64,000 bases of DNA. Source: Piscinibacter sp047600445 (GTDB taxonomy: Bacteria; Pseudomonadota; Gammaproteobacteria; Burkholderiales; Burkholderiaceae_C). This document shows positions 33,690 through 41,338 of the stretch, one piece after another (the first letter of the stretch is position 1; the number at the start of each line of letters is the position of its first letter). Under the pieces are notes generated by a model, which worked only from the letters and a program-made list of their open reading frames with translations, was not told where the DNA came from and did not search any database. Location of the stretch: positions 1-64,000 of the forward strand of contig NZ_JASGKT010000002.1 of NCBI RefSeq assembly GCF_047600445.1, given 5' to 3'. Both the position numbers and the translations under genes were made by a program.

Positions 33690-34460
33690 ATGAGCTTCCT
33701 GGCGATCGACGTGGGCAACACGCGCCTGAAATGGGCGCAGTACGCCTCGCCGCAGCCGGGCGCGGCGCTGATCGCGCACGGCGCGGTGTTCCTCGAGACC
33801 ATCGACCACCTGGCCGACACCGACTGGAAGGGCATCGCGCCGCCATCCAGCATGCTCGGCTGCGTGGTCGCCGGCGAGGGCGTCAAGCGCCGCGTCGAGG
33901 AGCAGCTCGAGCTGTGGGACGACCTCGAGCCGCGCTGGGCGGTCTCGACGCGCGAGGCCTGCGGCGTGAGCAACGGCTACGACCACCCCAACCGCCTCGG
34001 CGTCGACCGCTGGGTGGCGATGATCGGCGCGCGCCAGCGCGTGCTCGCGCAGGGCGGGCCGCGGCCGGCGCTGGTGGTGATGGTCGGCACCGCGGTGACC
34101 GTCGATGCGCTGGATGCGAGCGGTCACTTCATCGGCGGGCTGATCCTGCCCGGCTTCGGGCTGATGCTGCGCGCGCTCGAAATGGGCACCGCCGGCCTCA
34201 AGGCGCCGACCGGCGAGGCGGTCGACTTCCCGACCAACACCAGCGATGCGCTGATGAGCGGCGGCGCCGACGCGCTGGCCGGCGCGGTCGAGCGCATGTA
34301 CCGCAAGCTGCGCCGGCGCTGCGGCGCCGAGCCGGCGCTGCTGATGAGCGGCGGCGCCGCGGTGAAGCTCGCGCCGATCACCGAGCTGCCGTTCGAGACG
34401 GTGGACACGCTGATCTTCGACGGGCTGCTGGCCCTGCAGGCGCGCCGCCTCGCGCTCTGA
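33690..34460 (+). CDS. coaX: Type III pantothenate kinase
   Basis: First enzyme of coenzyme A synthesis (pantothenate to 4'-phosphopantothenate), of the CoaX/BAF class. Its 256 residues show the ASKHA-fold phosphate-1 motif IDVGNTRLKW (6-15), GVDRWVAMIGAR near 108, the VVMVGTAVTVDAL motif near 130 and FIGGLILPGFGLM near 150. The type III enzyme is insensitive to CoA feedback. In many Burkholderiales it sits beside birA; here the upstream gene is an unknown protein instead. Confidence 0.94.
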   Translation: MSFLAIDVGNTRLKWAQYASPQPGAALIAHGAVFLETIDHLADTDWKGIAPPSSMLGCVVAGEGVKRRVEEQLELWDDLEPRWAVSTREACGVSNGYDHPNRLGVDRWVAMIGARQRVLAQGGPRPALVVMVGTAVTVDALDASGHFIGGLILPGFGLMLRALEMGTAGLKAPTGEAVDFPTNTSDALMSGGADALAGAVERMYRKLRRRCGAEPALLMSGGAAVKLAPITELPFETVDTLIFDGLLALQARRLAL

Positions 34461-34481
34461 CTTCGCCTCCGGGCCGGGGCC

Positions 34482-35786
34482 TCAGAGGATGTAGCGCGAC
34501 AGGTCCTCGTTCTTCACCAGCGCCCCGAGCCGCGCCTCGACCATCGCCGCGTCGACGGTGACCGTCGTGCCCGAGCGGTTCGGCGCGTCGAAGCTGATCT
34601 CGTCGAGCAGCCGCTCCATCACCGTGGCCAGGCGCCGCGCGCCGATGTTCTCGGTGCGGTCGTTGACCTCGTAGGCGATCTGCGCGATGCGCCGGATCGC
34701 GTCCGGCGCCAGCGCCAGCGTCAGGCCCTCGGTGGCCAGCAGCAACTCGTACTGCTTGACCAGGCTGGCGTGCGTCTGCGTCAGGATGGCCTCGAAATCG
34801 TCGACCGTCAGCGCGCCCAGCTCGACGCGGATCGGGAAGCGCCCCTGCAGCTCCGGGATCAGGTCGCTCGGCTTGCTCAGGTGGAAGGCGCCCGAGGCGA
34901 TGAACAGGATGTGGTCGGTCCTGACCATGCCGTACTTGGTGTTGACCGTCGTGCCCTCCACCAGCGGCAGCAGGTCGCGCTGCACGCCCTGGCGCGACAC
35001 GTCGGCGCCCTGCGCGTTGCCGCGCGCGGCCACCTTGTCGATCTCGTCGATGAAGACGATGCCGTTCTGCTCGGCGTTGGCCACGGCCGCGGTCTTGATC
35101 TCCTCGTCGTTGACGAGCTTGCCGGCCTCCTCGTCGATCAGCAGCCGCAGCGCCTCGGCGATCTTGAGCTGGCGCGACTTCTTCGGCGCCTGGCCCATGC
35201 CGGCGAACAGGCCCTTGAGCTGCTCGGCCATGTCTTCCATGCCGGCCGGGCTCATGATCTCCAGCGCGGGGCGCGCCTCGGCGAGCTCGATCTGGATCTC
35301 CTTGTCGTCCAGAACGCCCTCGCGCAGCCGCTTGCGCATCACCTGGCGCGTGCCGTTGTCGGGCTCCGAGCCGGGCACCAGCGCGTCGAGGATGCGGTCC
35401 TCGGCGGCGTCCTCGGCGCGCGCGCGCTGGCGCCGCATCGCGGCCTCGCGCTCCTGCTTGACGGCGATGTCGGCGAGGTCGCGCACGATCGCGTCGACGT
35501 CCTTGCCGACGTAGCCCACCTCGGTGAACTTGGTCGCCTCGACCTTGATGAAGGGCGCGTCGGCCAGCTTCGCCAGGCGCCGCGCGATCTCGGTCTTGCC
35601 CACGCCGGTGGGGCCGATCATCAGGATGTTCTTCGGCGTGATCTCGGCGCGCATCTTCTCGTCGACCTGCTGGCGCCGCCAGCGGTTGCGCAGCGCGATC
35701 GCCACCGCGCGCTTGGCCTCGCGCTGGCCGACGATGTGGCGGTCCAGCTCGGAGACGATCTCCTGCGGGGTCATCGCGCTCTTCAT
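34482..35786 (-). CDS. hslU: ATP-dependent protease ATPase subunit HslU
   Basis: AAA+ unfoldase of 434 residues that unfolds substrates for the HslV peptidase. Walker A GPTGVGKTE is near 58, the pore loop GYVGKDV near 90, an I-domain near 110-240, Walker B GIVFIDEIDKVAA near 246 and a sensor motif in ENIGARRLATVMERLL near 385. It ends with the conserved SRYIL, which docks into HslV. Its start overlaps the hslV stop by 4 bases (35783-35786). Confidence 0.97.
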   Translation of the reverse strand: MKSAMTPQEIVSELDRHIVGQREAKRAVAIALRNRWRRQQVDEKMRAEITPKNILMIGPTGVGKTEIARRLAKLADAPFIKVEATKFTEVGYVGKDVDAIVRDLADIAVKQEREAAMRRQRARAEDAAEDRILDALVPGSEPDNGTRQVMRKRLREGVLDDKEIQIELAEARPALEIMSPAGMEDMAEQLKGLFAGMGQAPKKSRQLKIAEALRLLIDEEAGKLVNDEEIKTAAVANAEQNGIVFIDEIDKVAARGNAQGADVSRQGVQRDLLPLVEGTTVNTKYGMVRTDHILFIASGAFHLSKPSDLIPELQGRFPIRVELGALTVDDFEAILTQTHASLVKQYELLLATEGLTLALAPDAIRRIAQIAYEVNDRTENIGARRLATVMERLLDEISFDAPNRSGTTVTVDAAMVEARLGALVKNEDLSRYIL

Positions 35787-36328
35787 TCCAGGGTCTCGAT
35801 GGTGTGGTGCTGGTTGGTGTAGATGCACAGGTCGCCGGCGATCTCCAGCGACTTCTTGACGATGTCCTTGGGCGCCATGTCGGTGTGTTCGAGCAGCGCG
35901 CGCGCCGCCGCGCTGGCGTAGGCGCCGCCCGAGCCGATCGCGACGATGCCCTGCTCGGGCTCGAGCACGTCGCCGTTGCCGGTGATGATCAGCGAGGCGC
36001 TGCGGTCGGCCACCGCGAGCATCGCCTCGAGCCGGCGCAGCACGCGGTCGGTGCGCCAGTCGCGCGTCAGCTCGATGGCGGCGCGCACGAGCTGGCCCTG
36101 GTGCTTCTCGAGCTGCGCCTCGAAGCGCTCGAACAGCGTGAAGGCGTCGGCCGTGGCGCCGGCGAAGCCGGCCAGCACCTGGCCGTGGTGCAGCTTGCGC
36201 ACCTTGCGCGCCGAGGCCTTGACGACGATATTGCCGAGCGTCACCTGGCCGTCGCCGCCGAGCGCGACGACGTCGCCGCGGCGCACGCTGACGATGGTCG
36301 TGCCGTGGTAGTTTTCCATCAGACTCAT
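35783..36328 (-). CDS. hslV: ATP-dependent protease peptidase subunit HslV
   Basis: Proteasome-beta-like threonine protease of 178-181 residues. The active threonine is the first Thr of HGTTIVSVRRG, exposed after removal of the N-terminal residues; the GSGGAYASAAARAL stretch near 130 is typical. Two starts are possible: ATG 36328 (MSLMENYHG) or ATG 36319 (MENYHG), and the second matches the usual beta-proteobacterial N-terminus. Neither has a good ribosome binding site. A CTTGAAA on the minus strand (36355-36349) hints at heat-shock control. Confidence 0.96.
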   Translation of the reverse strand: MSLMENYHGTTIVSVRRGDVVALGGDGQVTLGNIVVKASARKVRKLHHGQVLAGFAGATADAFTLFERFEAQLEKHQGQLVRAAIELTRDWRTDRVLRRLEAMLAVADRSASLIITGNGDVLEPEQGIVAIGSGGAYASAAARALLEHTDMAPKDIVKKSLEIAGDLCIYTNQHHTIETLE

Positions 36329-36354
36329 GGTGGCGGCCTACGCAGCGATTTCAA

Positions 36355-36432
36355 GGGCGAAGGGTCCGGCGCCGGGCCGTCCCAAGCCGGACGGCGCCCC
36401 TTGGGGGCAGGAGCGTAGCGACTGGGGGGCTG
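36355..36432. repeat. GC-rich intergenic repeat, copy B (inverted)
   Basis: Between hslV and the STAS gene lies GGCGCCGGGCCGTCCCAAGC (from 36369), the reverse of the core of copy A. It is followed by the palindrome GCCCCTTGGGGGC (about 36396-36408) and GGAGCGTAGCGACTGGGGGG. Orientation is opposite to copies A and D. It fills almost the whole intergenic space. Confidence 0.72.
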
Positions 36433-38142
36433 TCAGACCGAGCGGACCTTCACGCGCGCGTGCTCGTTGATGCCCATCGCGCCGAAGAACAGCGCCACCA
36501 GGCGGTGCGCGTCGAGGAACACCACGGTGCGGCCCTCGTTGCGGCGCGCCAGCACCCAGTTGAGCAGGTCGCCGGCGGCGATGAAGTCGACGCGGATCAG
36601 CTTGGCGCAACTGATGTTGACGATGGTCGAGCGCCCCAGCTCGGCTTCGAGCTTCTTCAGCGTGGGGCCGATGTCGCCGACGAGCTGGCCCGACAGCTCC
36701 AGGCTGGCCACCTGCACGGTGGCGCCCGGGTCCTCGTTGAAGCGCGACTCGATGAAGCTGGTCGACACCTCGCTGACCAGCGACAGCGGCGGCGAGGTGG
36801 TGCTGGTGTGCGAGCCGCTGACGCGCACCTCGCAGACCGCCGGCTCCCACGACGGGGGCGACACCTCGTAGGTGACGCAGTAGTCGATCGCCGCCTCGTC
36901 GAACTGGTCGGGGCGGTTGGTCATGCGCAGCGCGTCCAGGCGAAGCTGCCAGAAGGCCGGGTCGACGTCGCGCACGCCGGTCGGCGCGGCCTCGGCCAGC
37001 ACCGCGAACAGCTTCTCGCCGCCGAGCCAGCGCATGTCGAGCTTCTGGCGGATCCAGCTTCGGAACAGCTCGGACAGGCGCGAGGCGGCCTCGGCGTCGA
37101 GGCTCTTCAGCGCGCTCCAGTCGAACACCCAGGGCAGCGGCATCTGCAGGCTCTGCGAGGACAGCCGCGCCACCGCGTCGGCGTCGACGAAGTCGGGGCA
37201 GACCCAGCCGACCTGGCTGTCCAGGCGGCTGTTGCGCGGCGCGCGTTCGTCGCTGGCGGCCTCGGCCACCAGGCGCGGCAGCGAGAACCACTGCGGCGCC
37301 GACCAGCCGAACTGCTGCGCGTAGTCGAGCGCCAGGCTCTCGAACCTGTTCTGCTGGCCGATCGCGCGGTACAGGTCGAACAGCACCAGCCAGGTCTCGG
37401 CATGGGCGTGGCGCGGCCCGCCGCTGCCGGTCAGCCCGGACAGCGACTGCTCGCACTGCTCGAAGTCGGCGTTCGCGAAGGCGATCACCGCTTCGTCCAG
37501 GTCGGGGTCGTGGGCGACTTCGCTGACCTCGACCGCGAAGGCGTTGCCGAACTCGCCCGCGTCGCCGTCCAGGCTCAGCGGCGACAGCCCGGCGTTCATC
37601 ACCGCCGCGCTGGGCGCCGGCGCGGCGGCCGGCGGCGCGGGCGGCGCCATCGGGCGGGCGTCGAGCGGCGCGGGCAGCGTGGGCGCGTTGCTGCCCATCG
37701 GCGCGGGCTGCGTCGGCGCGTTGAAGAACTCGGGGCCGCGGCGCGGCGCGGCCGGCGCGGGCGCCGCGCCGAAGCCGTCGCCCACCATCTGCTGCTCGAT
37801 CGCGTCGATCTTGGCCTTGACGCCGGCTTCCTGCTTGGCGCCGCTCTCGGCCACCGACAGCCGGCCCTCGGAGTCGTCGAGCTTGGACGAGCCGCCGAGC
37901 GCGGCGAGCTGCTCGGGCGACAGGCCCTCGCGGCGCACCTTGCGCAGCATGTCGAATTCGCGCTTGCGGACGAAGTCGTTGCGCCGCTTGCGCTCGATCA
38001 TCGCCTTCAGCTCGGACTTGGCGAACTCGTTCTCGCGCTGCTCGTCCTGCGGCAGGCCGACGTCGGCCCACTCCGTGGTCGGGTTGGCCACGAACTTGAC
38101 GACCTTGCGAAAGAAGCTCGTGGTGTCTTTGGGTTCCGCCAT
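36433..38142 (-). CDS. Large STAS-domain hypothetical protein
   Basis: A 569-residue soluble protein without signal peptide. Residues 1-125 are charged and helical (FVRKREFDMLRKVRREGLSP); about 125-185 is a Pro/Ala-rich linker. About 215-420 looks like a helical repeat domain (DFEQCEQSLSGL, WLVLFDLYRAIGQQNRFESL). The C-terminal 100 residues read as a STAS-like fold (VQVASLELSGQLVGDIGPTL, RVDFIAAGDLLNWVLARRNE). STAS domains bind partners or anti-sigma factors, so a regulatory or scaffold role is possible. It lies between dksA and hslV on the same strand. I know no gene name. Confidence 0.78.
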   Translation of the reverse strand: MAEPKDTTSFFRKVVKFVANPTTEWADVGLPQDEQRENEFAKSELKAMIERKRRNDFVRKREFDMLRKVRREGLSPEQLAALGGSSKLDDSEGRLSVAESGAKQEAGVKAKIDAIEQQMVGDGFGAAPAPAAPRRGPEFFNAPTQPAPMGSNAPTLPAPLDARPMAPPAPPAAAPAPSAAVMNAGLSPLSLDGDAGEFGNAFAVEVSEVAHDPDLDEAVIAFANADFEQCEQSLSGLTGSGGPRHAHAETWLVLFDLYRAIGQQNRFESLALDYAQQFGWSAPQWFSLPRLVAEAASDERAPRNSRLDSQVGWVCPDFVDADAVARLSSQSLQMPLPWVFDWSALKSLDAEAASRLSELFRSWIRQKLDMRWLGGEKLFAVLAEAAPTGVRDVDPAFWQLRLDALRMTNRPDQFDEAAIDYCVTYEVSPPSWEPAVCEVRVSGSHTSTTSPPLSLVSEVSTSFIESRFNEDPGATVQVASLELSGQLVGDIGPTLKKLEAELGRSTIVNISCAKLIRVDFIAAGDLLNWVLARRNEGRTVVFLDAHRLVALFFGAMGINEHARVKVRSV

Positions 38143-38186
38143 GACGGGTGGGACGCGCCGCGACCGGGCCGCTTCGAAAAGGGGCT

Positions 38187-39110
38187 TCAGTCGCCGAACA
38201 TCTTCTGTTTCAGCTCACGCCGCTGTTGGGCTTCGAGGGACAGTGTAGCGGTGGGACGGGCGATGAGCCGCCCGAGGCCGATCGGCTCGCCGGTTTCGTC
38301 ACAGAAACCGTAGTCGCCGGCGTCGATGCGCCCGAGCGACTGTGAGATCTTCTTCAGCAGCTTGCGCTCGCGGTCGCGCGTGCGCAGCTCGAGCGCGTGT
38401 TCTTCCTCGATGGTGGCGCGGTCGGCCGGGTCGGGCACGATGGAGGTGTCCTCGCGCAGGTGCTCGGTGGTCTCGCCGGCGTTGGACAGCAGGTCGTCCT
38501 TGAGCGTCTGCAGCTTGTGGCGGAAGAACTCGAGCTGCTTGTCGTTCATGTACTCCGACTCCGGCATCGCCAGCAGTTCGGCTTCGCTCAGGTCGCGGCC
38601 GGCCTTGCTCTTCCAGGCGTTGGCCAGCTTGGGGTCGGCCTTCTGCATCGGCTTGGGGGTGTCGAGTCCGAGGTTGTTCATCTGTCGGGTGGGCGGCCGG
38701 GGCGGGGCGAACCGGTCGGCGAATCGGGAGGTGGCCGGCGGCAGCGGCGCGGCCACCGGCGGGGGGGCGGGGGTCTTGCTCGAGCGCCGCAGCGGCGCGG
38801 GCGCGGCGCTGACGGGCGCCGGCGGTGCGGGCACGGGTGCCGGCGCCGCTGCAACCGGCGTGGCCCTGACGGGCGGGGGCACGCTCTTGATGGGCGTCTT
38901 GACGGGGGCCTTGGCGGGTGCCTTGGCCGCTGTCTTGGCAGCCGCCTTGACCGGCGCCTTCGCGGGAGCCTTGGCCGCCGGCTTGGCCGCGGTCTTCGCG
39001 GGCGCCTTGGCGGGCGCGGCAGCCTTCTTCGCCGGCGCGGCCTTGGCCGTCGTCTTGGGCTTGCTGGCGGCTTTTTTCGCGCTGGCTTTGCTGGCCGGTG
39101 TCTTGCTCAA
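38187..39110 (-). CDS. dksA: DksA-type RNA polymerase regulator with long Ala/Lys/Pro tail
   Basis: The C-terminal 140 residues are DksA: the coiled coil with DPADRATIEEEHALELRTRD and the globular end CDETGEPIGLGRL followed by RPTATLSLEAQQRRELKQKM. Only the first of the four zinc-finger cysteines remains (C..T, S..A), as in cysteine-poor DksA forms. The N-terminal ~150 residues are repeats of AKAPAK/KAAAK type and then Pro/Ala, resembling histone H1-like tails. DksA binds the RNA polymerase secondary channel with ppGpp; the tail may add DNA affinity (inference). The TTG start at 39110 has GAGGAG 6-8 bases upstream. Confidence 0.9.
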   Translation of the reverse strand: MSKTPASKASAKKAASKPKTTAKAAPAKKAAAPAKAPAKTAAKPAAKAPAKAPVKAAAKTAAKAPAKAPVKTPIKSVPPPVRATPVAAAPAPVPAPPAPVSAAPAPLRRSSKTPAPPPVAAPLPPATSRFADRFAPPRPPTRQMNNLGLDTPKPMQKADPKLANAWKSKAGRDLSEAELLAMPESEYMNDKQLEFFRHKLQTLKDDLLSNAGETTEHLREDTSIVPDPADRATIEEEHALELRTRDRERKLLKKISQSLGRIDAGDYGFCDETGEPIGLGRLIARPTATLSLEAQQRRELKQKMFGD

Positions 39111-39239
39111 GAGCGTCTCCTCGCTTCGACGGTCAGGCCCCGTCCGCAAGGCGCGGGCGACGGCTGGGCCCGGTTTCAGGCGCGGCGGATTGTAGCCACA
39201 TCGAACCCGCCCAAATGCGGCCGATTCGCGTGCCCGATG

Positions 39240-40286
39240 TCACGTCAGGCACTGCTCCAGCCCCTGCGTGAAAACGTCTTTCGGCAGGTCCAGGCCGATG
39301 AACACCATCTTGCTGGTTTTTTTCTCGCCGGGCGCCCATTTCGGGCCCAGGTCGCTGCCCATGAGCTGGTGCACGCCCTGGAAGATCACCTTGCGGTCGC
39401 TTCCCTTCATGTTCAGCACGCCCTTGTAGCGCAGCATCTTGGGCCCGTAGACCTGCACGATGGCGCCGAGGAAGTCTTCCAGCTTGGCCGGGTTGAAGGC
39501 GCGGTCGGACTTGAAGACGAAGGACTTCACGTCGTCGTCGTGGTGATGGTGGTGCGGGTGGTCACAGTGCTCGCCATGCTCGTGGTCGTGATCATGGTCG
39601 TGGTGCTCGTGGCCGTGATCGTGCCCGCCGTCGGCCAGGAAGTCCGGGTCGATGTCGAGCTTGGCGTTCAGGTTGAAGCCGCGCAGGTCGAACACCTCGG
39701 CGATCGGCACCGCGCCGAAATGCACCCGGCGCTGCGGGGCGCGCGGGTTCATGCGCTTGATGCGGTGGGCCAGCGCGTCGGCCGTGGCCTCGTCGACCAG
39801 GTCGGTCTTGCTGATGAAGATCTGGTCGGCGAAGCCGATCTGGCGGCGCGCCTCCTGGCGCGTGTCGAGCTGGCCTTCCGCGTGCTTGGCGTCCACCAGC
39901 GTCAGGATCGAGTCGAGCAGGAAGCTCTCGGCGATCTCGTCGTCCATGAAGAAGGTCTGCGCCACCGGGCCGGGGTCGGCCAGGCCGGTGGTCTCGATCA
40001 CCACGCGGTCGAAGTCGAGCTCGCCCTTGCGCTTCTTCGCGGCCAGGTCCGACAGCGTCGAGCGCAGATCCTCGCGGATCGTGCAGCACACGCAGCCGTT
40101 GTTGAGCTGGATGATCTGCTCCTCGCTGTCGCGCACCAGGATGTCGCTGTCGATGTCCTCGTCGCCGAACTCGTTCTCGATCACCGCGATCTTCTGGCCG
40201 TGCGCCTCGGTGAGCACGCGCTTGAGCAGGGTGGTCTTGCCCGAGCCCAGGAAGCCGGTGAGGATGGTGGCGGGAATCAGAGCCAT
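39240..40286 (-). CDS. COG0523 family GTPase metallochaperone (CobW/ZigA-like)
   Basis: GTP-dependent metal chaperone of 348 residues. Walker A GFLGSGKTT (10-18), the metal-binding CxCC motif GCVCC near 64-68 and the nucleotide-specificity motif SKTD near 158 are clear. A loop near residues 220-252 contains about 16 histidines (HDHGHEHHDHDHDHEHGEH), a probable zinc, nickel or cobalt reservoir. The C-terminal CobW_C domain follows. Which metal and client protein are served is unknown; no cobalamin or urease genes are nearby. ATG 40286 fits the family start; an upstream in-frame ATG at 40346 would add a short N-terminus. Confidence 0.92.
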   Translation of the reverse strand: MALIPATILTGFLGSGKTTLLKRVLTEAHGQKIAVIENEFGDEDIDSDILVRDSEEQIIQLNNGCVCCTIREDLRSTLSDLAAKKRKGELDFDRVVIETTGLADPGPVAQTFFMDDEIAESFLLDSILTLVDAKHAEGQLDTRQEARRQIGFADQIFISKTDLVDEATADALAHRIKRMNPRAPQRRVHFGAVPIAEVFDLRGFNLNAKLDIDPDFLADGGHDHGHEHHDHDHDHEHGEHCDHPHHHHHDDDVKSFVFKSDRAFNPAKLEDFLGAIVQVYGPKMLRYKGVLNMKGSDRKVIFQGVHQLMGSDLGPKWAPGEKKTSKMVFIGLDLPKDVFTQGLEQCLT

Positions 40287-40304
40287 GACGGAAAAACCTC
40301 GGGA

Positions 40305-40319
40305 GGGGCGAAGCGCCCC
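40305..40319 (-). promoter_or_regulatory. Leader hairpin upstream of the COG0523 gene
   Basis: On the minus strand GGGGCG-CTT-CGCCCC forms a 6-bp stem with a tight loop, ending 18 bases before the start codon and followed by TCCCGAGG and five Ts. It could be a weak attenuator or simply an RNA hairpin beside the ribosome binding site. Confidence 0.35.
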
Positions 40320-40441
40320 GGTTGGGGGGCCGTGACTGTGGTTCAAGGGGTGCGGCCTGTCAAGCAGCCGGCGTGCCGGCCGTCGTGGCGCATGCGGTAA
40401 GCTTCGGCCCGTCCCAGCTCCACCCGCCTCGCGCCCGCGCG

Positions 40442-41338
40442 ATGTCCGACCCCCATCCAGCGCGCCCGCTGCGCCCCGGCGAGCGCGGCGCGCCCCCCGG
40501 CGCCGAAAGGCGCACGCTGTTCCGCAAGCTGGTCGAGTTCGTCTCGCCCGGCCCCGATTCGCGCGACGAGCTGATCTCCACGCTGGCCGACGCCGAGAAC
40601 CGCGAGCTGATCGCGCCCGAGTCGCGCGTGATGCTCGAAGGCGTGCTGCGCATGGCCGACCTGACCGCCGGCGACGTGATGGTGGCCGCGCCGCGCATGG
40701 ACCTGCTGGACATCGACGCGCCCTACGAGGAAGTGCTGCACACGGTGATCGGCACCGGCCACTCGCGCTTCCCGGTCTACGAGGGCCGCCGCGAGAACAT
40801 CCTGGGCATCCTGATGGCCAAGGATCTGCTGAAGCTGCAGCGCGCCCCCGAGCTGAACCTGCGCACGCTGCTGCGCCCGGCGGTGTTCGTGCCCGAATCG
40901 AAGGGCCTGAACGAGCTGCTGCGCGACTTCCGCTCGAACCGCAACCACCTGGCGATCGTGATCGACGAGTTCGGCAGCACCGCCGGGCTGATCACCATCG
41001 AGGACGTGCTCGAGGAGATCGTCGGCGAGATCGAGGACGAATTCGACGAGAAGGACGGCGAATCGGGCGTCTACACGCTGGCCGACGGCAGCCAGCGCGT
41101 GGCCGGCGACGCGGCCATCGAGGCCGTCAACGAAGCCTTCGGCACGCACTTCCCGGCCGAGGCGTTCGACACCATCGGCGGGCTGGTGGCGCACGAGCTG
41201 GGCCACGTGCCGCGGCGCGGCGAGGCGGCGCGGGTCGGGCCGCTGCGCTTCACCGTGATGCTGACGCGCGGCGGCGCGGTGCGCTGGTTCAAGGTGACGC
41301 GAGCGCCCGACGAGGCGGCGGCCGGCGACGGCGCCTGA
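40442..41338 (+). CDS. corC: HlyC/CorC family CBS-domain protein
   Basis: Cytoplasmic protein of 298 residues with two CBS domains (about 75-195, including VMVAAPRMDLLDIDAPYEEV and HSRFPVYEGRRENILGILMA) and a C-terminal CorC/HlyC transporter-associated domain (VAGDAAIEAVNEAFGT). Family members (YbeX/CorC) are linked to magnesium/cobalt efflux and to ribosome maturation. The gene overlaps lnt by one base, as in the conserved ybeX-lnt arrangement, which strongly supports the assignment. Confidence 0.93.
   Translation: MSDPHPARPLRPGERGAPPGAERRTLFRKLVEFVSPGPDSRDELISTLADAENRELIAPESRVMLEGVLRMADLTAGDVMVAAPRMDLLDIDAPYEEVLHTVIGTGHSRFPVYEGRRENILGILMAKDLLKLQRAPELNLRTLLRPAVFVPESKGLNELLRDFRSNRNHLAIVIDEFGSTAGLITIEDVLEEIVGEIEDEFDEKDGESGVYTLADGSQRVAGDAAIEAVNEAFGTHFPAEAFDTIGGLVAHELGHVPRRGEAARVGPLRFTVMLTRGGAVRWFKVTRAPDEAAAGDGA

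Noticed and set aside
39530..39630. Short tandem-like GTGGTGATG/CATGGTCGTGGTG repeats
   Set aside because: They are simply the codons of the histidine-rich loop of the COG0523 protein, not a DNA repeat element.
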